The notes beneath the pieces were generated by a model that saw only the letters and a list, made by a program, of their open reading frames with translations, made no database searches and had not been told where the DNA came from. This document shows positions 24,338 to 34,271 of a stretch of 64,000 nt of DNA, piece after piece (positions within the stretch are counted from its first letter, which is position 1; the number at the start of each line of letters is the position of its first letter). This DNA comes from JANQJA01 sp040880285 (GTDB lineage: Bacteria > Pseudomonadota > Gammaproteobacteria > Pseudomonadales > Azotimanducaceae). A program made the translations under genes and the position numbers. The DNA is taken from positions 62,001 through 126,000 of the forward strand of contig JBBDIT010000014.1 of the NCBI GenBank assembly GCA_040880285.1, read 5' to 3'.

Positions 24338-26926
24338 ATGTTTATCAAAAAGAAACTCAATATTGCTGTTGCGTCTGCCATTGCGGCGACGATGGCATCA
24401 GCGCCAGCCTTTGCGGAAATTGAAGAAGTAACCGTCACCGCCACCAAACGCGCCGAGAGTACGCAGGATATCGCGGTCGCTGTCCAGGCCGTGGGCGAAC
24501 AACAGCTTGAGCAAATGGGCGTCACCAATTTTTCTGACTATCTGCTCCAGCTGCCGGGTGTAACCGCGGGGGGCGGTGGTCCGGGACAAAACACGATTTA
24601 CATTCGTGGTGTGGCGTCAACCACACCGAACCTGACCACGGCAGGTGTTGCCGGTCTTGCACCCAATGTCGCGCTCTACCTGGATGAGCAACCCCTGTCA
24701 CAACCAGGTCGTAACCTGGATGTATACACCGCAGACATCAACCGGGTTGAGGTCCTGTCTGGGCCCCAGGGCACACTATTCGGAGCCAGTTCGCAGGCCG
24801 GTACCGTGCGACTGATTACCAACAAGCCGGATCCAACCGAACAGTACGCCAGCATCAAGTTCAGCACCGCGTATACGCAAGAAGGCGATCCAAGCTTCAG
24901 CGGTGAATTCATGGCCAACCTGCCGGTTAGCGATACTTTTACCCTGCGCGGTGTGATCTATGCTGACAAGCAAGGCGGCTACATCGACAATGTGCCCGGT
25001 ACACTGGACGCATCGGAGAGTGCAAGATTTCGTCCCGTCGGCACGATGAGGGAAAACGGAGTACCTGTCAGCGCACAAAGAGCCGGTTTCCAGTCTACTG
25101 CTGATTTAAGTGGCGTGACTTTCCTGAATGCTGACAACTCGGCCATTGTAGAAGAGAATTTTAACGAACTGACCTACACTGGTGGTCGTCTGAGTGGTCT
25201 CTGGGACATCAATGATGACTGGAGTCTACTGGTGGCCCATACCAGCCAGAAGATGGACTCCGACGGCGTCTTCTTTGCCGATCCAACGCTGGGTGATCTT
25301 GAAATCCAGCATTTCACCGAAGACTCCATCGAAGATACGTTCAGCAATACCAACTGGACACTGACGGGTCGCCTCGCAGAACTCGAGATGATCTACACGG
25401 GCGCTTACACTGACCGTGACACTGACCAGATAGTGGATTACTCCGACTACCTGTTCGTGGGCCAATACTTGCCCTACTATATTTGTGATGGCTCGGTCAC
25501 TTATCCAGGCGCCGCAGCCCCGGCAGGCACCTGCCAACCGCCCAATATGTTCGTCGACTCTGTTACCCAAACCAGGGTGCAGACCCATGAGATTCGAGTG
25601 AATACATCGGCGGAATATCCGATCCGCGCAACTGTCGGCGCCTTCTTCAGCGACCTTGAGCTCAAAGAGCGCAACGACTTTAACTATCCGGGTTCAACCC
25701 TGGTCGATGGCTACGGGGTCCAGACCGGCTTTTCACCCAACTTCCCATTTATGACCGGCTATACGTCAGATCCAGGTCCGTTCCCGCCCGGGGTCAATTT
25801 CCGGAATGACGTCAAACGAACCGATGAGCAATTAGGCGTATTTGGCGAGGTCACCTACGACTTTGCTGAGACGTTGGCGCTTACCGTCGGTGCGCGCTGG
25901 TACGATATCGAAGTGGATTTTGAAGGCAGTGCCAACTCTTCCTTCTGTAACCTGTTCCAGCCCGATGTGGATGCCTTCGGCACAGATATCAGCGATATCT
26001 ACAACGCCGATGGTCAGGTGACATTCCACGGATCCTGTAATCCTGCAGATCACATCACCTACACCCAGGCGGATGTGGACGCGACCACACCAGCCGCTGT
26101 TGTCGCCGCACTTCAGGCACCCGATAAGGCTGCCACTGATGGCGTGATCGGCAAGGTGAGCCTCAAATGGACGCCGAGCGCCAATGCCTTGCTCTATGCA
26201 ACCTGGTCCGAAGGGTTCAGGCCGGGACTCCTCAATCGTCCTGGCGGCGCTGCCGGACCTGGCGGATATACCGTCCCATTTGCTCTCGACACGGACGATG
26301 TAACTAACCTGGAGTTTGGTTGGAAGGCAGACCTGTTCGACTACACGCTCCGGTTTAACGGCAGCTTGTTCTTCGTCAAGATCGACAATCTGCAGACCAC
26401 GATTTTTGATCCCAGTATTACCAACCTGTTCTTCTCTGATAATGCGGCTGACGCCGAGGTCAAGGGGATAGAGGGTGACTTCATCTGGGCGCCGGTTGCA
26501 ATAGACGGCTTTACGGTAAATGGTGCTTTCTCGATCCTGGATACCGAAATCACTCGAGTCATCACACCGACCAACGATGTGTTACAGGGTTCAGAACTCG
26601 CTTATGCTCCCGATTTCCAGGCGACGGTTCGGGCAAGATACGAGTGGTACCTGGATTCTGGTTTACGTGCGCACGTGATGCCGCACCTGGCCTATTCCGC
26701 CGAATCGTTCAGTGATGTCATCACTATTAACCGTGATTTGGTCGACAGCTGGGCACTGCTCGGATTTACCGCAGGTGTTACGGCCGAGAACTGGTCAGCC
26801 GAGTTCTTCGCTGACAACATCACAGACAAGCGAGCGGAAATGGCGCGTAGTTTCGTGTTCGACCGCCAGCGAGTAAACTATGTACGTCCAAGAACCATGG
26901 GCGTCCGGGTGACATACGACTTCTAA
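24338..26926 (+). CDS. TonB-dependent outer-membrane receptor
   Basis: An 862-residue receptor for energy-dependent uptake across the outer membrane. The signal peptide ends near PAFA. EIEEVTVTATKRAESTQDIA is the start of the plug domain, just after the TonB-interacting region, and LSGPQGTLFGASSQAGTVRLITNKP is the conserved plug core, split here between residues ~146 and 170. The barrel fills the rest and ends in VRVTYDF. Residues near RPGLLNRPGG and NLEFGWKADLF are typical late-barrel motifs. It is transcribed alone, with its own promoter-like region and a strong terminator. The substrate is not evident; the sequence type is common in marine degraders of hydrophobic organics. Confidence 0.92.
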   Translation: MFIKKKLNIAVASAIAATMASAPAFAEIEEVTVTATKRAESTQDIAVAVQAVGEQQLEQMGVTNFSDYLLQLPGVTAGGGGPGQNTIYIRGVASTTPNLTTAGVAGLAPNVALYLDEQPLSQPGRNLDVYTADINRVEVLSGPQGTLFGASSQAGTVRLITNKPDPTEQYASIKFSTAYTQEGDPSFSGEFMANLPVSDTFTLRGVIYADKQGGYIDNVPGTLDASESARFRPVGTMRENGVPVSAQRAGFQSTADLSGVTFLNADNSAIVEENFNELTYTGGRLSGLWDINDDWSLLVAHTSQKMDSDGVFFADPTLGDLEIQHFTEDSIEDTFSNTNWTLTGRLAELEMIYTGAYTDRDTDQIVDYSDYLFVGQYLPYYICDGSVTYPGAAAPAGTCQPPNMFVDSVTQTRVQTHEIRVNTSAEYPIRATVGAFFSDLELKERNDFNYPGSTLVDGYGVQTGFSPNFPFMTGYTSDPGPFPPGVNFRNDVKRTDEQLGVFGEVTYDFAETLALTVGARWYDIEVDFEGSANSSFCNLFQPDVDAFGTDISDIYNADGQVTFHGSCNPADHITYTQADVDATTPAAVVAALQAPDKAATDGVIGKVSLKWTPSANALLYATWSEGFRPGLLNRPGGAAGPGGYTVPFALDTDDVTNLEFGWKADLFDYTLRFNGSLFFVKIDNLQTTIFDPSITNLFFSDNAADAEVKGIEGDFIWAPVAIDGFTVNGAFSILDTEITRVITPTNDVLQGSELAYAPDFQATVRARYEWYLDSGLRAHVMPHLAYSAESFSDVITINRDLVDSWALLGFTAGVTAENWSAEFFADNITDKRAEMARSFVFDRQRVNYVRPRTMGVRVTYDF

Positions 26927-26955
26927 TCCAGTCGGGAGTCAACTGACCCAACCAG

Positions 26956-26983
26956 GGGCGCTCCAAACGGGGCGCCCTTTTTA
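26956..26983 (+). terminator. Rho-independent terminator after the TonB receptor
   Basis: GGGCGC at 26956-26961 pairs with GCGCCC at 26972-26977, with a 10-base loop, followed by a T-rich run. It is 30 bases after the receptor stop codon. Confidence 0.75.
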
Positions 26984-27060
26984 TTTTGGCCACCGACAAT
27001 TGAACCGATGCAAAACCCATTGTGGCCCTAAGCCACCCTGCATACCACCAGATGTGAATC

Positions 27061-27092
27061 AAGCCAATCGTGAATAAAGCCAATCGTGAATA
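27061..27092. repeat. Perfect 16-bp tandem duplication over the start of the next gene
   Basis: AAGCCAATCGTGAATA occurs twice without a break. Each copy contains GTG AAT A. The second copy supplies the start codon of the sulfotransferase gene at 27086. The GTG in the first copy runs into a stop after seven codons. Confidence 0.8.
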
Positions 27093-29086
27093 AAGAAAGC
27101 ATCGATAGCGCGCTCACCGCCATCCAGCAAAAGATCGTTGGAGAGGACTTTGGTGGCGCACTGGCCGACCTTGGTCGGCTTCTCGTGAGCCAACCGGACA
27201 ATACCGAAGCCCTTTATATGTCGGCGGTGTGCCACCGATACCTGGGCCAGTTTGACAAGGCCCTGTCAGCGCTGGAGCAGCTCAAGTCGCTTGCCCCGGG
27301 GCATGGACGGGCTCATCAGGAAGAAGGACACGTCTATCGGGACCAGGGGTACACCGATCACGCGCTGGAGGCCTACGGTCGGGCGTGTCAATTTAATCCT
27401 GCACTCGAAGCGAGTTTAAGAAACCAGCTGGAAATTTTGGTCAGCAAAGGAAGACGATCCCAGGCATTGGCTGTCAAAGCCCAACTTGACCGGCTTTTGG
27501 CCTTACCCAAACCTCTGGTCGCCGTGACTGACCTGATTGCCCAGGGCAAACTCGTCAAGGCAGAAGATCTATGTCGGCAGTTTCTGCAAAAAGCGCCCCA
27601 CCATGTTGAAGCCATGCGCCTTCTGGCAGAGATAGGAACTCGTTTCGGTGTGCTCCATGATGCTGAATTTCTGCTGGAAAGCGCGTCTGAACTAGACCCT
27701 GACAACACCCAGGTGAGGATTGACTACATCCAGGTGCTGCGAAAACGGCAAAAATTTGTCAGGGCCCTGGCCGAGGCTGAAAAGCTTCTGCAGACTGCGC
27801 CCGACAACCTGCAATTTCAATCCATCTATGCCATTGAGTGTATGCAGACCGGTGACTACGACACGGCCCTGACCATGTTCGACAAGGTGCTCAAGCGAGT
27901 ACCACAGGACCCGGTTACGCTAACCTCAAAGGGACATGCATTAAAGACTTGCGGAAAGTCCGCTGAAGCAATCGCCGCTTACCACGCGGCCGTGGCCAGC
28001 CAGCCGCAGCACGGGGAGGCCTACTATTCTCTTGCCAACCTCAAAACCTACTCATTTACCGACGCCGAGATAGCTGAGATGCACCGGCAAGAACGAAACA
28101 GCAACCTTTCCCACATGGATCGTGTCCATCTTTGTTTCGCTCTCGGCAAGGCACATGAAGATCAGGGTGACTTCGATACCGCATTTAAATATTACCAGCG
28201 AGGAAACAACCTTAAAAAGGCACAAAGTCGATATAAGTCAGAGCAAATGACCCATGAGATTCAGGCGCAAAGAGAAGTTTGCACCGGCGAATTATTTCGG
28301 CAAAAGGCAGCTGCCGGGTGCGATGCACCCGACCCGATATTTATCCTGGGATTACCCCGCGCCGGCTCCACCTTGCTCGAACAAATACTATCGTCGCACA
28401 GTCAGGTTGACGGCACTCTCGAGCTTCCTAATATTCTCTCGCTGTCGCATCGGTTGCGACAAGGCGATCGCATCACATCAGAAAGTAAGTACCCGGGCGT
28501 CCTGGCGAATCTTTCACCGCAGGAACTTTGTAAATTTGGTGAAGAGTACATCAACGACACGACAATTCATCGACAGGGCGCCCCCTTCTTCATCGATAAG
28601 ATGCCTAACAACTTCCGCCACATCGGACTCATAAAACTCATCCTGCCAAATGCAAAAGTGATCGATGCGCGAAGAAGTCCCATGGCTTGTTGCTTTAGCG
28701 GCTATAAACAGCTGTTTGCTGAGGGACAGGAGTTCAGTTATGACCTTGCCGACCTTGGACACTACTACAGAGATTACGTTGAACTTATGGACCACTGGGA
28801 TCAAGTGCTACCGGGCTTTGTATTGAGAGTCGAGCATGAGGATGTCGTCGCCGACCTGCCCGGCCAGGTCGAACGCATGCTGGATTTTTGCGGCTTGCCC
28901 TTTGAAGAGAGCTGCCTCAATTACTGGGAAACCGAACGCTCTATCAGGACTCCCAGTTCCGAGCAGGTTCGCCAGCCAATCTTTACCTCAGCGTTGGAAC
29001 AGTGGCGGCACTTCGAGCACCATTTAGACTCTCTCAAGCAAGCGCTGGGGCCAGTCCTGGAGCGGTATCCTATAGAACCCGCCTAA
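27086..29086 (+). CDS. TPR-repeat sulfotransferase-like protein
   Basis: A 666-residue protein. Residues ~5-380 are tetratricopeptide repeats (for example EALYMSAVCHRYLGQFDKAL and GHVYRDQGYTDHALEAY). The C-terminal ~240 residues form a sulfotransferase-like domain. GLPRAGSTLLEQILSSH (about residues 418-434) is the 5'-phosphate-binding loop for PAPS, and DARRSPMACCFSGYKQLFAEG is the usual second motif. This architecture is found in tyrosylprotein-sulfotransferase-like bacterial proteins. It starts at GTG inside a tandem duplication, and there is no signal peptide. It may sulfate a protein or glycan; the acceptor is unknown. Its end overlaps the convergent thioesterase by 4 bases. Confidence 0.85.
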   Translation: MNKESIDSALTAIQQKIVGEDFGGALADLGRLLVSQPDNTEALYMSAVCHRYLGQFDKALSALEQLKSLAPGHGRAHQEEGHVYRDQGYTDHALEAYGRACQFNPALEASLRNQLEILVSKGRRSQALAVKAQLDRLLALPKPLVAVTDLIAQGKLVKAEDLCRQFLQKAPHHVEAMRLLAEIGTRFGVLHDAEFLLESASELDPDNTQVRIDYIQVLRKRQKFVRALAEAEKLLQTAPDNLQFQSIYAIECMQTGDYDTALTMFDKVLKRVPQDPVTLTSKGHALKTCGKSAEAIAAYHAAVASQPQHGEAYYSLANLKTYSFTDAEIAEMHRQERNSNLSHMDRVHLCFALGKAHEDQGDFDTAFKYYQRGNNLKKAQSRYKSEQMTHEIQAQREVCTGELFRQKAAAGCDAPDPIFILGLPRAGSTLLEQILSSHSQVDGTLELPNILSLSHRLRQGDRITSESKYPGVLANLSPQELCKFGEEYINDTTIHRQGAPFFIDKMPNNFRHIGLIKLILPNAKVIDARRSPMACCFSGYKQLFAEGQEFSYDLADLGHYYRDYVELMDHWDQVLPGFVLRVEHEDVVADLPGQVERMLDFCGLPFEESCLNYWETERSIRTPSSEQVRQPIFTSALEQWRHFEHHLDSLKQALGPVLERYPIEPA

Positions 29087-29883
29087 CCACCGTTGGGCCG
29101 TTTTTTCTGGGCAAGACCGGTAACGGTGCTGGTACCGATCAACCCTTGACGGTCATACAGCCAACATTCACCGATGGCCACCCCATCGGTGGCCTGGTGA
29201 TTCACGACATCCATCCCAATCCAGTCGTCAGTCGGCAATCGGTGCAGGTATAAGGTAACGTCTGAATTAATGTAGCCCAGGCCATCCTGGCCAGAATTCG
29301 CCCAGGGATTGGTCAAGTCCGCTACCATGGCTGCACGTAACCAGGCCGACAGCGGCGTGCCTTGCACCAGCTCACGCTGTTCGTTCACCCACATGCGTTT
29401 CGGTCCAAATTGATTCATATCCCCGGATATCCGCCGGCGCCACTTCAGACCACCTTCCTCTGTGGCAGGGAGGTCTTCTGGCATTGGTACATCCCAATTG
29501 GCGGGACTCCATGCCTTGATAGGTGAATTTTCAGTCTTTCGTAGCATCTGGCAGGATGCACGCGCCATGCTGATACCGTTTGCAATGAACTCTGCGTCGA
29601 TCACCTTGATGCGATAACCGTCTCGAACCCGGGTTGTTGTGATCTCGACTGGAGAGAAATCCGGCAAGCGATACAGATCGATAGTCAGCCTCGCAGGCAG
29701 GTATTCACTGTCATCAACCTCTTGCTCTATTGCAAATGCCAATAACGACACGATCACACTGCCACTCAATGAACTCGGATCCCAGGGACCACGACAGGCT
29801 GGCAATGGTAGATAACGTCCATTTTCAAATCGAAAACAGGATTCCGTTGGCATAATTAAATCGAGGCGGGTTGAATCAGGCAT
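29083..29883 (-). CDS. Acyl-CoA thioesterase family protein (TesB-like)
   Basis: A protein of about 266 residues with a duplicated hot-dog layout as in TesB/4HBT_3-type thioesterases. The first half has GPWDPSSLSGSVIVSLLAFA and LPARLTIDLYRLPDF. The second half has WLRAAMVADLTNPW and TLYLHRLPTDDWIGMD, then GVAIGECWLYDRQGLIGTST. The ATG at 29883 is preferred over 29931, because the first 16 residues of the longer form are unlike the family. It probably hydrolyses an acyl-CoA. It is 50 bases downstream of the M20 peptidase on the same strand. Confidence 0.8.
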   Translation of the reverse strand: MPDSTRLDLIMPTESCFRFENGRYLPLPACRGPWDPSSLSGSVIVSLLAFAIEQEVDDSEYLPARLTIDLYRLPDFSPVEITTTRVRDGYRIKVIDAEFIANGISMARASCQMLRKTENSPIKAWSPANWDVPMPEDLPATEEGGLKWRRRISGDMNQFGPKRMWVNEQRELVQGTPLSAWLRAAMVADLTNPWANSGQDGLGYINSDVTLYLHRLPTDDWIGMDVVNHQATDGVAIGECWLYDRQGLIGTSTVTGLAQKKRPNGG

Positions 29884-29933
29884 GGTTACAACTTCTAGTA
29901 ATAAGGACCAAAAAGAATTGCAGGAGGTCAAAT

Positions 29934-31208
29934 CTACATCAATCTATACATCAGTATGGCAGCACGTTCGATTAACATAGGCAATGTAGAGAGATCGATA
30001 CTCTCGTCCGGACTGTGTGCGCCCTTGCCCTCGGCACCAATACCATCTATCGCATCCAGGTATTCCGCGACGAAAGAAACATCCGCAGCGCCGCGTTTAC
30101 CCGGATCATAAGCCGTCACCTCACCGTATCCCAGATCAACACTTACCTCACTCAAACGTTCCAGCAAGGCCAGGTTGCCGGCAGTAGGCGGCATTGAAGG
30201 ATAACCGTCAAAGAATGTGATGGCCGCGGACGTTGCGGGAAGATTCTCGTTTGCGGCGATCTCTTGCATTCGTTGTCTCGCACTTGCTTCCTGCGCCTGT
30301 GAGATTGTGCGCAGTCCTCCGTGTACGACGACGTCCTGGGCCACCACGTTGGTCTTGCCGAATGCCATGCCACGATTCAGGGATGGATCATATTCGACTC
30401 TGGTACCACCAAGAATGACGCCTGGATTGAACGTCAAAAATTCCTCACCACGAACATCATCATAAAACCGGGTCAAAATCCTGCTCGCTTCGAATATCGC
30501 ACCACTACCAACCTGTTCGCTGAATATCCCCGATGAATGCGCCTGACGGCCACGGATATCCAGGCGCCAGCCACTTGACCCACGTCTTGCAACTGTGGCC
30601 GCGTTGAGACTGGTGGCAATTTCAAACCCGAGCGCGAGGTCACACTGCTGCGCCGCGTCGATAAGGTGACGCCTTGAAACCGATTTAGGATCACCGGACT
30701 TTTCCTCGTCACCAATCAGCGCCACAACAAATTTGCCATCATCGATGACTCCCGCATGGGCGAGGGCTTTCAATGCATAGACGATGACCACATCGCCTCC
30801 TTTCATATCATTAACGCCAGGCCCCGTCGCCGCATCTCCGTCGCGCTTGAACTTCTGGAAATCACTGTCTGCCTCGAACACCGTATCCAGGTGACCTATC
30901 AGCAATTGACAAGTCCCGCCACCAAAGTTTTCTGCAAACAAGTGCCCTGCCCGGTCAACCTCGCTCATATCATGCCAGACAGTGGTAAATCCCAGCGACT
31001 CAAACTCTCGTGCAAAAATCTCACCGACCTGCGCTACTCCCTCATGATTCATCGTACCGCTATTGACGTTGACAACTTTCTCAAGCAACGCGATCGCTTC
31101 TTCCTTACTTGCTTTGGCAAAGGTAGAAATCCGCACCTCGATTTCGGACAATTCTGCCGATAGGACACAACAATACATCAGGGCAAACACACCAATCAGA
31201 CTTCGCAA
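29934..31208 (-). CDS. Exported M20-family metallopeptidase (carboxypeptidase G2-like)
   Basis: A 424-residue zinc peptidase with a signal peptide (SLIGVFALMYCCVLSAEL). LLIGHLDTVFEADSDF gives the first metal His and catalytic Asp, and GPGVNDMKGGDVV the bridging Asp. GDEEKSGD holds the catalytic Glu and ligand Glu. The late His is in EGKGAHSPDESIDL. The dimerisation domain sits between. These are the M20 signature residues, and the overall form is that of glutamate carboxypeptidases. It would act in the periplasm or outside, releasing C-terminal residues. Confidence 0.9.
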   Translation of the reverse strand: MRSLIGVFALMYCCVLSAELSEIEVRISTFAKASKEEAIALLEKVVNVNSGTMNHEGVAQVGEIFAREFESLGFTTVWHDMSEVDRAGHLFAENFGGGTCQLLIGHLDTVFEADSDFQKFKRDGDAATGPGVNDMKGGDVVIVYALKALAHAGVIDDGKFVVALIGDEEKSGDPKSVSRRHLIDAAQQCDLALGFEIATSLNAATVARRGSSGWRLDIRGRQAHSSGIFSEQVGSGAIFEASRILTRFYDDVRGEEFLTFNPGVILGGTRVEYDPSLNRGMAFGKTNVVAQDVVVHGGLRTISQAQEASARQRMQEIAANENLPATSAAITFFDGYPSMPPTAGNLALLERLSEVSVDLGYGEVTAYDPGKRGAADVSFVAEYLDAIDGIGAEGKGAHSPDESIDLSTLPMLIERAAILMYRLM

Positions 31209-31466
31209 GGCTCAACTCCAGCTCACTATTGCAATGGCAATTATACTAGCAGGTGACATCAGGTTCGGACAGGCTCAGACTCCCAGAGGTGCGGTGTCCA
31301 CGGGAGCCATGTTCGGATAGACTCTCTGCTTACACCACGGCTGACGGCTGCGCACCGGGCCTGATACACTCATTTGGAACCCAGAACCGCAGTTCTACAA
31401 AGGCGTACGGTTGTAGTATTGTTAGCAATGCTAGTAATGCAGAAACACGAGGAGAACAATAATCAT

Positions 31467-32021
31467 ATGCACCTCATCTTTCTTCACGGCGCGCCCGGTG
31501 TCGGCAAGCGCACCATTGCACTGGAGCTATCAAGGGAATTGCAGTTCCCTTTCCTGAACTTTCATCACTTGTCAGCCCTGCTTGGGCCTGTTTTCGGTTA
31601 TTCAACCGATACCTTTAACGAACTCAGGGACAAGACTTACCAGGCAGTGATCGAAAATGCCATGGCACTCCCCGAAGACGGCCTGATCGCATCTTTTACG
31701 TACGAGCCCTCGATACCCCTTGGTAATTTCAAGCGATTTATTGAAGCAGCCCAAAATAGCGGAGGCATGGGCCTTTTTATTGGCCTGACCTGTACTACCG
31801 ACGACTTAAAGGGCCGTGTGGAGTCACCCGAACGCGCCAGTATGGACAAGGTCAGTGACTTCCAGAAACTGGCAGAATCTGTCTCGTCCGGAATCTTTGA
31901 ACTCCCCACACTGCCTGGCCCCTCGATTACAATCGACACCAGCGGCGAGACTCCGGAAGAGACCGTCCAGAATATCCTCGCGATGTTACCCGAGGACCTC
32001 AAGGACAATATGATATTTTAG
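31467..32021 (+). CDS. Small P-loop kinase-like protein
   Basis: A 184-residue P-loop NTPase. LIFLHGAPGVGKRTIALELS is the Walker A segment at the N-terminus. The fold resembles shikimate/gluconate-type or uncharacterised AAA kinases, but no lid or substrate motif identifies the substrate. The frame is open back to 31374. The ATG at 31467 is chosen because the P-loop should lie close to the N-terminus; a GAGGAG about 12 bases upstream is only a weak site. The gene stands alone. Confidence 0.65.
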   Translation: MHLIFLHGAPGVGKRTIALELSRELQFPFLNFHHLSALLGPVFGYSTDTFNELRDKTYQAVIENAMALPEDGLIASFTYEPSIPLGNFKRFIEAAQNSGGMGLFIGLTCTTDDLKGRVESPERASMDKVSDFQKLAESVSSGIFELPTLPGPSITIDTSGETPEETVQNILAMLPEDLKDNMIF

Positions 32022-32123
32022 TTCTGGCACCGGTGTAGCTCCCGCGCTTTGGTGTGCCACTTCGCAAATTATCGATGAGTAGGTTTATACTTGCTCATTC
32101 TCACTTGCACGAAGGAGGAAGCC

Positions 32124-32603
32124 ATGGGATTTGCACTATCAGACATGCAGTTAACCAGCGATGCATTCGACAATGGCGCCGCAATTCCGGCCAAACACAC
32201 AGGTGAAGGAGAAGATGTCTCCCCTGCACTGGCCTGGAGCAATGCGCCCGACGGCACCAGGGCATTTGCGGTGATCTGCCACGACCCGGATGCCCCACTT
32301 GTGAGCCCGAACGGCACTTACGGATTCGTGCACTGGGTGCTTTATAACATCCCGGCAAATGTCACCAGTCTGTCAGAAGGCGACAGCGGTTACACCGCCG
32401 GCAAGACTGACTTCGGAAAGACCGGCTACGGCGGTCCCATGCCACCGAACGGCCATGGTACGCACCAGTATTATTTCTGGATTCTCGCACTCAAGGACGA
32501 TGCAGCACTCGAACCGGGGCTGACGCTATGGCAACTTCTGCAGAAGGTTGAGCCTGACTTGATCGCAATGAACCGCCTGATCGGCGCTTACAAAAGGGAT
32601 TGA
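32124..32603 (+). CDS. YbhB/YbcL-family PEBP-like protein
   Basis: A 159-residue phosphatidylethanolamine-binding-like protein. HDPDAP, FVHWVLYNIP and GGPMPPNGHGTHQYYFWILA are the conserved pocket motifs of the Raf-kinase-inhibitor-like bacterial family. GGAGG precedes the ATG at 32124; the upstream ATG at 32091 lacks a site. The next gene starts about 5 bases after its stop. Ligand and role are unknown in bacteria. Confidence 0.9.
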   Translation: MGFALSDMQLTSDAFDNGAAIPAKHTGEGEDVSPALAWSNAPDGTRAFAVICHDPDAPLVSPNGTYGFVHWVLYNIPANVTSLSEGDSGYTAGKTDFGKTGYGGPMPPNGHGTHQYYFWILALKDDAALEPGLTLWQLLQKVEPDLIAMNRLIGAYKRD

Positions 32604-32608
32604 ATATC

Positions 32609-34225
32609 ATGCATTGGTGGACACCAGCGGGATTAATAGCGGTATTTTTATTGTTGGCCTCATGTGGCGGACCCGATGTTGCCGAAGACTCCGACGGGAA
32701 ACTCGAGATCATCGCTACGGGCGCCAATATTGCCGGTGCCAACGGTATCCACTTTGGGCCGGATGGAAATCTTTACATCGCCTCGGTCGTGGGTTCCGAC
32801 ATCACTGTCATCGACCCTGATACCGGCGAAGAAATCAAGCGCTTTACCCGTGCGGACGGGGTGGTCGCCCCGGACGACGTGGCATTTGCCCCCGATGGCG
32901 CAATGTACTGGACCTCAATCCTGACCGGTGAAGTTGCCGGCCTGACTCCCGACGGCCGAAAAGTCGTGGCAGCCCAACTGCCACCCGGCGCCAACCCGAT
33001 CACCTTCTCAGACGACGGCCGACTGTTTGTCTCGCAATGCTTTCTTGGGACCACGCTGTATGAACTCGATCCGACGGGTGAGAACGAACCACGTGTGATC
33101 AGCGATAGCCTCGGCCCGGGTTGCGGACTTAATGGCATGGACTGGGGTCCGGATGGCCGACTCTATGGTCCCAGGTGGTTTACCGGCGAAGTAGTCAGTT
33201 TCAATGTCGACGACAATACCATGGAACTTGAAGCAACCGGATTTGAAACGCCGGCCGCGGTCAAGTTCAACAGCAAGGGCGAACTGCACGTCCTGGATAC
33301 CGGCAGAGGCCAGGTGGTCAAGGTATGGGACGGCAAGAAATCTGTAGTCGCGCAACTGACGCCGGGCCTCGACAATTTTGCTTTTGATGGTGGCGACAGG
33401 CTATTTGTATCCAGCTTCGCGGACGGCTTTGTGAAGCGGGTCGAACCTGGCGGCTCCCTGACAACGCTACAACCCGGTGGCATCTCTCACCCGGGCGGCA
33501 TTACAATTCTGGGTGACAAGGTCGTATTGGCAGATATTCACGTCATTCGCGGCTTCGATCCGGATACCGGCGAAGAAGTGCTAACCCAGCGTAACGTCGT
33601 TGGTGTCGGTGAAATGGGCGGCGCAATGAACATCGCCACTGATGGCGACAACCTCATTCTGGTGTCCTGGTTTGACGGCGACGTTCGCGTTTGGAATCCG
33701 ACCAGCAAAACCCGGGTGGCGCGTTACCCAACCCTGTCCGCGCCAGTTGCCGCGGTTCGTTATGGCGACCGGATTGTCATCTCTGAACACGGTAAGCAAC
33801 GCGTTGTCGGATTATTGGATGACGCCGAAATGATTTTCGCCAAAAACCTCCCAGCGCCTGGAGGCCTGGTGGTCCAAGGTGGCAATCTTTATGTCTCAGA
33901 CCGGGTGCTGGGCCAGATCCTGATGATCGGTAGCAACGGTGAACCCCTGCCGGAGCCTTATGTCGTTGCCGAAAACCTGGTGACTCCGGAAGGCTTCGTG
34001 GTTACCAGGGACGGTTTTATTGTTGTCGAAGCTGATACCGGCAGTATTACTGAAGTGAACTCAAGCGGTGACCGGCGCGTACTCGCAACCATTCCACCAG
34101 GTTCACAAGCGCTGTCCGAACACCAGCCTCCCTCGCAGATCTTCAACAGCATCGTGCAAACCGCAGACGGCCGCCTGTATGTCACCGGTGAAGCCGAACG
34201 CGTCCTTTACCGTATTACGCCCTGA
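32609..34225 (+). CDS. Lipoprotein beta-propeller (SMP-30/NHL-like)
   Basis: A 538-residue lipoprotein. The signal ends in the lipobox LLLASC. The mature part is a string of propeller blades with repeated HFGPDGNLYIAS, FAPDGAMYWTS, WGPDGRLYGP and similar strands, as in SMP-30/gluconolactonase/LRE-like or NHL proteins. Twelve or more blade-like units suggest two propellers. The TTG at 32600 overlaps the PEBP stop, but ATG at 32609 starts the signal peptide directly. It may bind or hydrolyse a small ligand at the membrane. Confidence 0.82.
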   Translation: MHWWTPAGLIAVFLLLASCGGPDVAEDSDGKLEIIATGANIAGANGIHFGPDGNLYIASVVGSDITVIDPDTGEEIKRFTRADGVVAPDDVAFAPDGAMYWTSILTGEVAGLTPDGRKVVAAQLPPGANPITFSDDGRLFVSQCFLGTTLYELDPTGENEPRVISDSLGPGCGLNGMDWGPDGRLYGPRWFTGEVVSFNVDDNTMELEATGFETPAAVKFNSKGELHVLDTGRGQVVKVWDGKKSVVAQLTPGLDNFAFDGGDRLFVSSFADGFVKRVEPGGSLTTLQPGGISHPGGITILGDKVVLADIHVIRGFDPDTGEEVLTQRNVVGVGEMGGAMNIATDGDNLILVSWFDGDVRVWNPTSKTRVARYPTLSAPVAAVRYGDRIVISEHGKQRVVGLLDDAEMIFAKNLPAPGGLVVQGGNLYVSDRVLGQILMIGSNGEPLPEPYVVAENLVTPEGFVVTRDGFIVVEADTGSITEVNSSGDRRVLATIPPGSQALSEHQPPSQIFNSIVQTADGRLYVTGEAERVLYRITP

Positions 34226-34271
34226 TGGCATGTTCACAATTACACGCAACGACACGCCCCTGACGAGGTTA

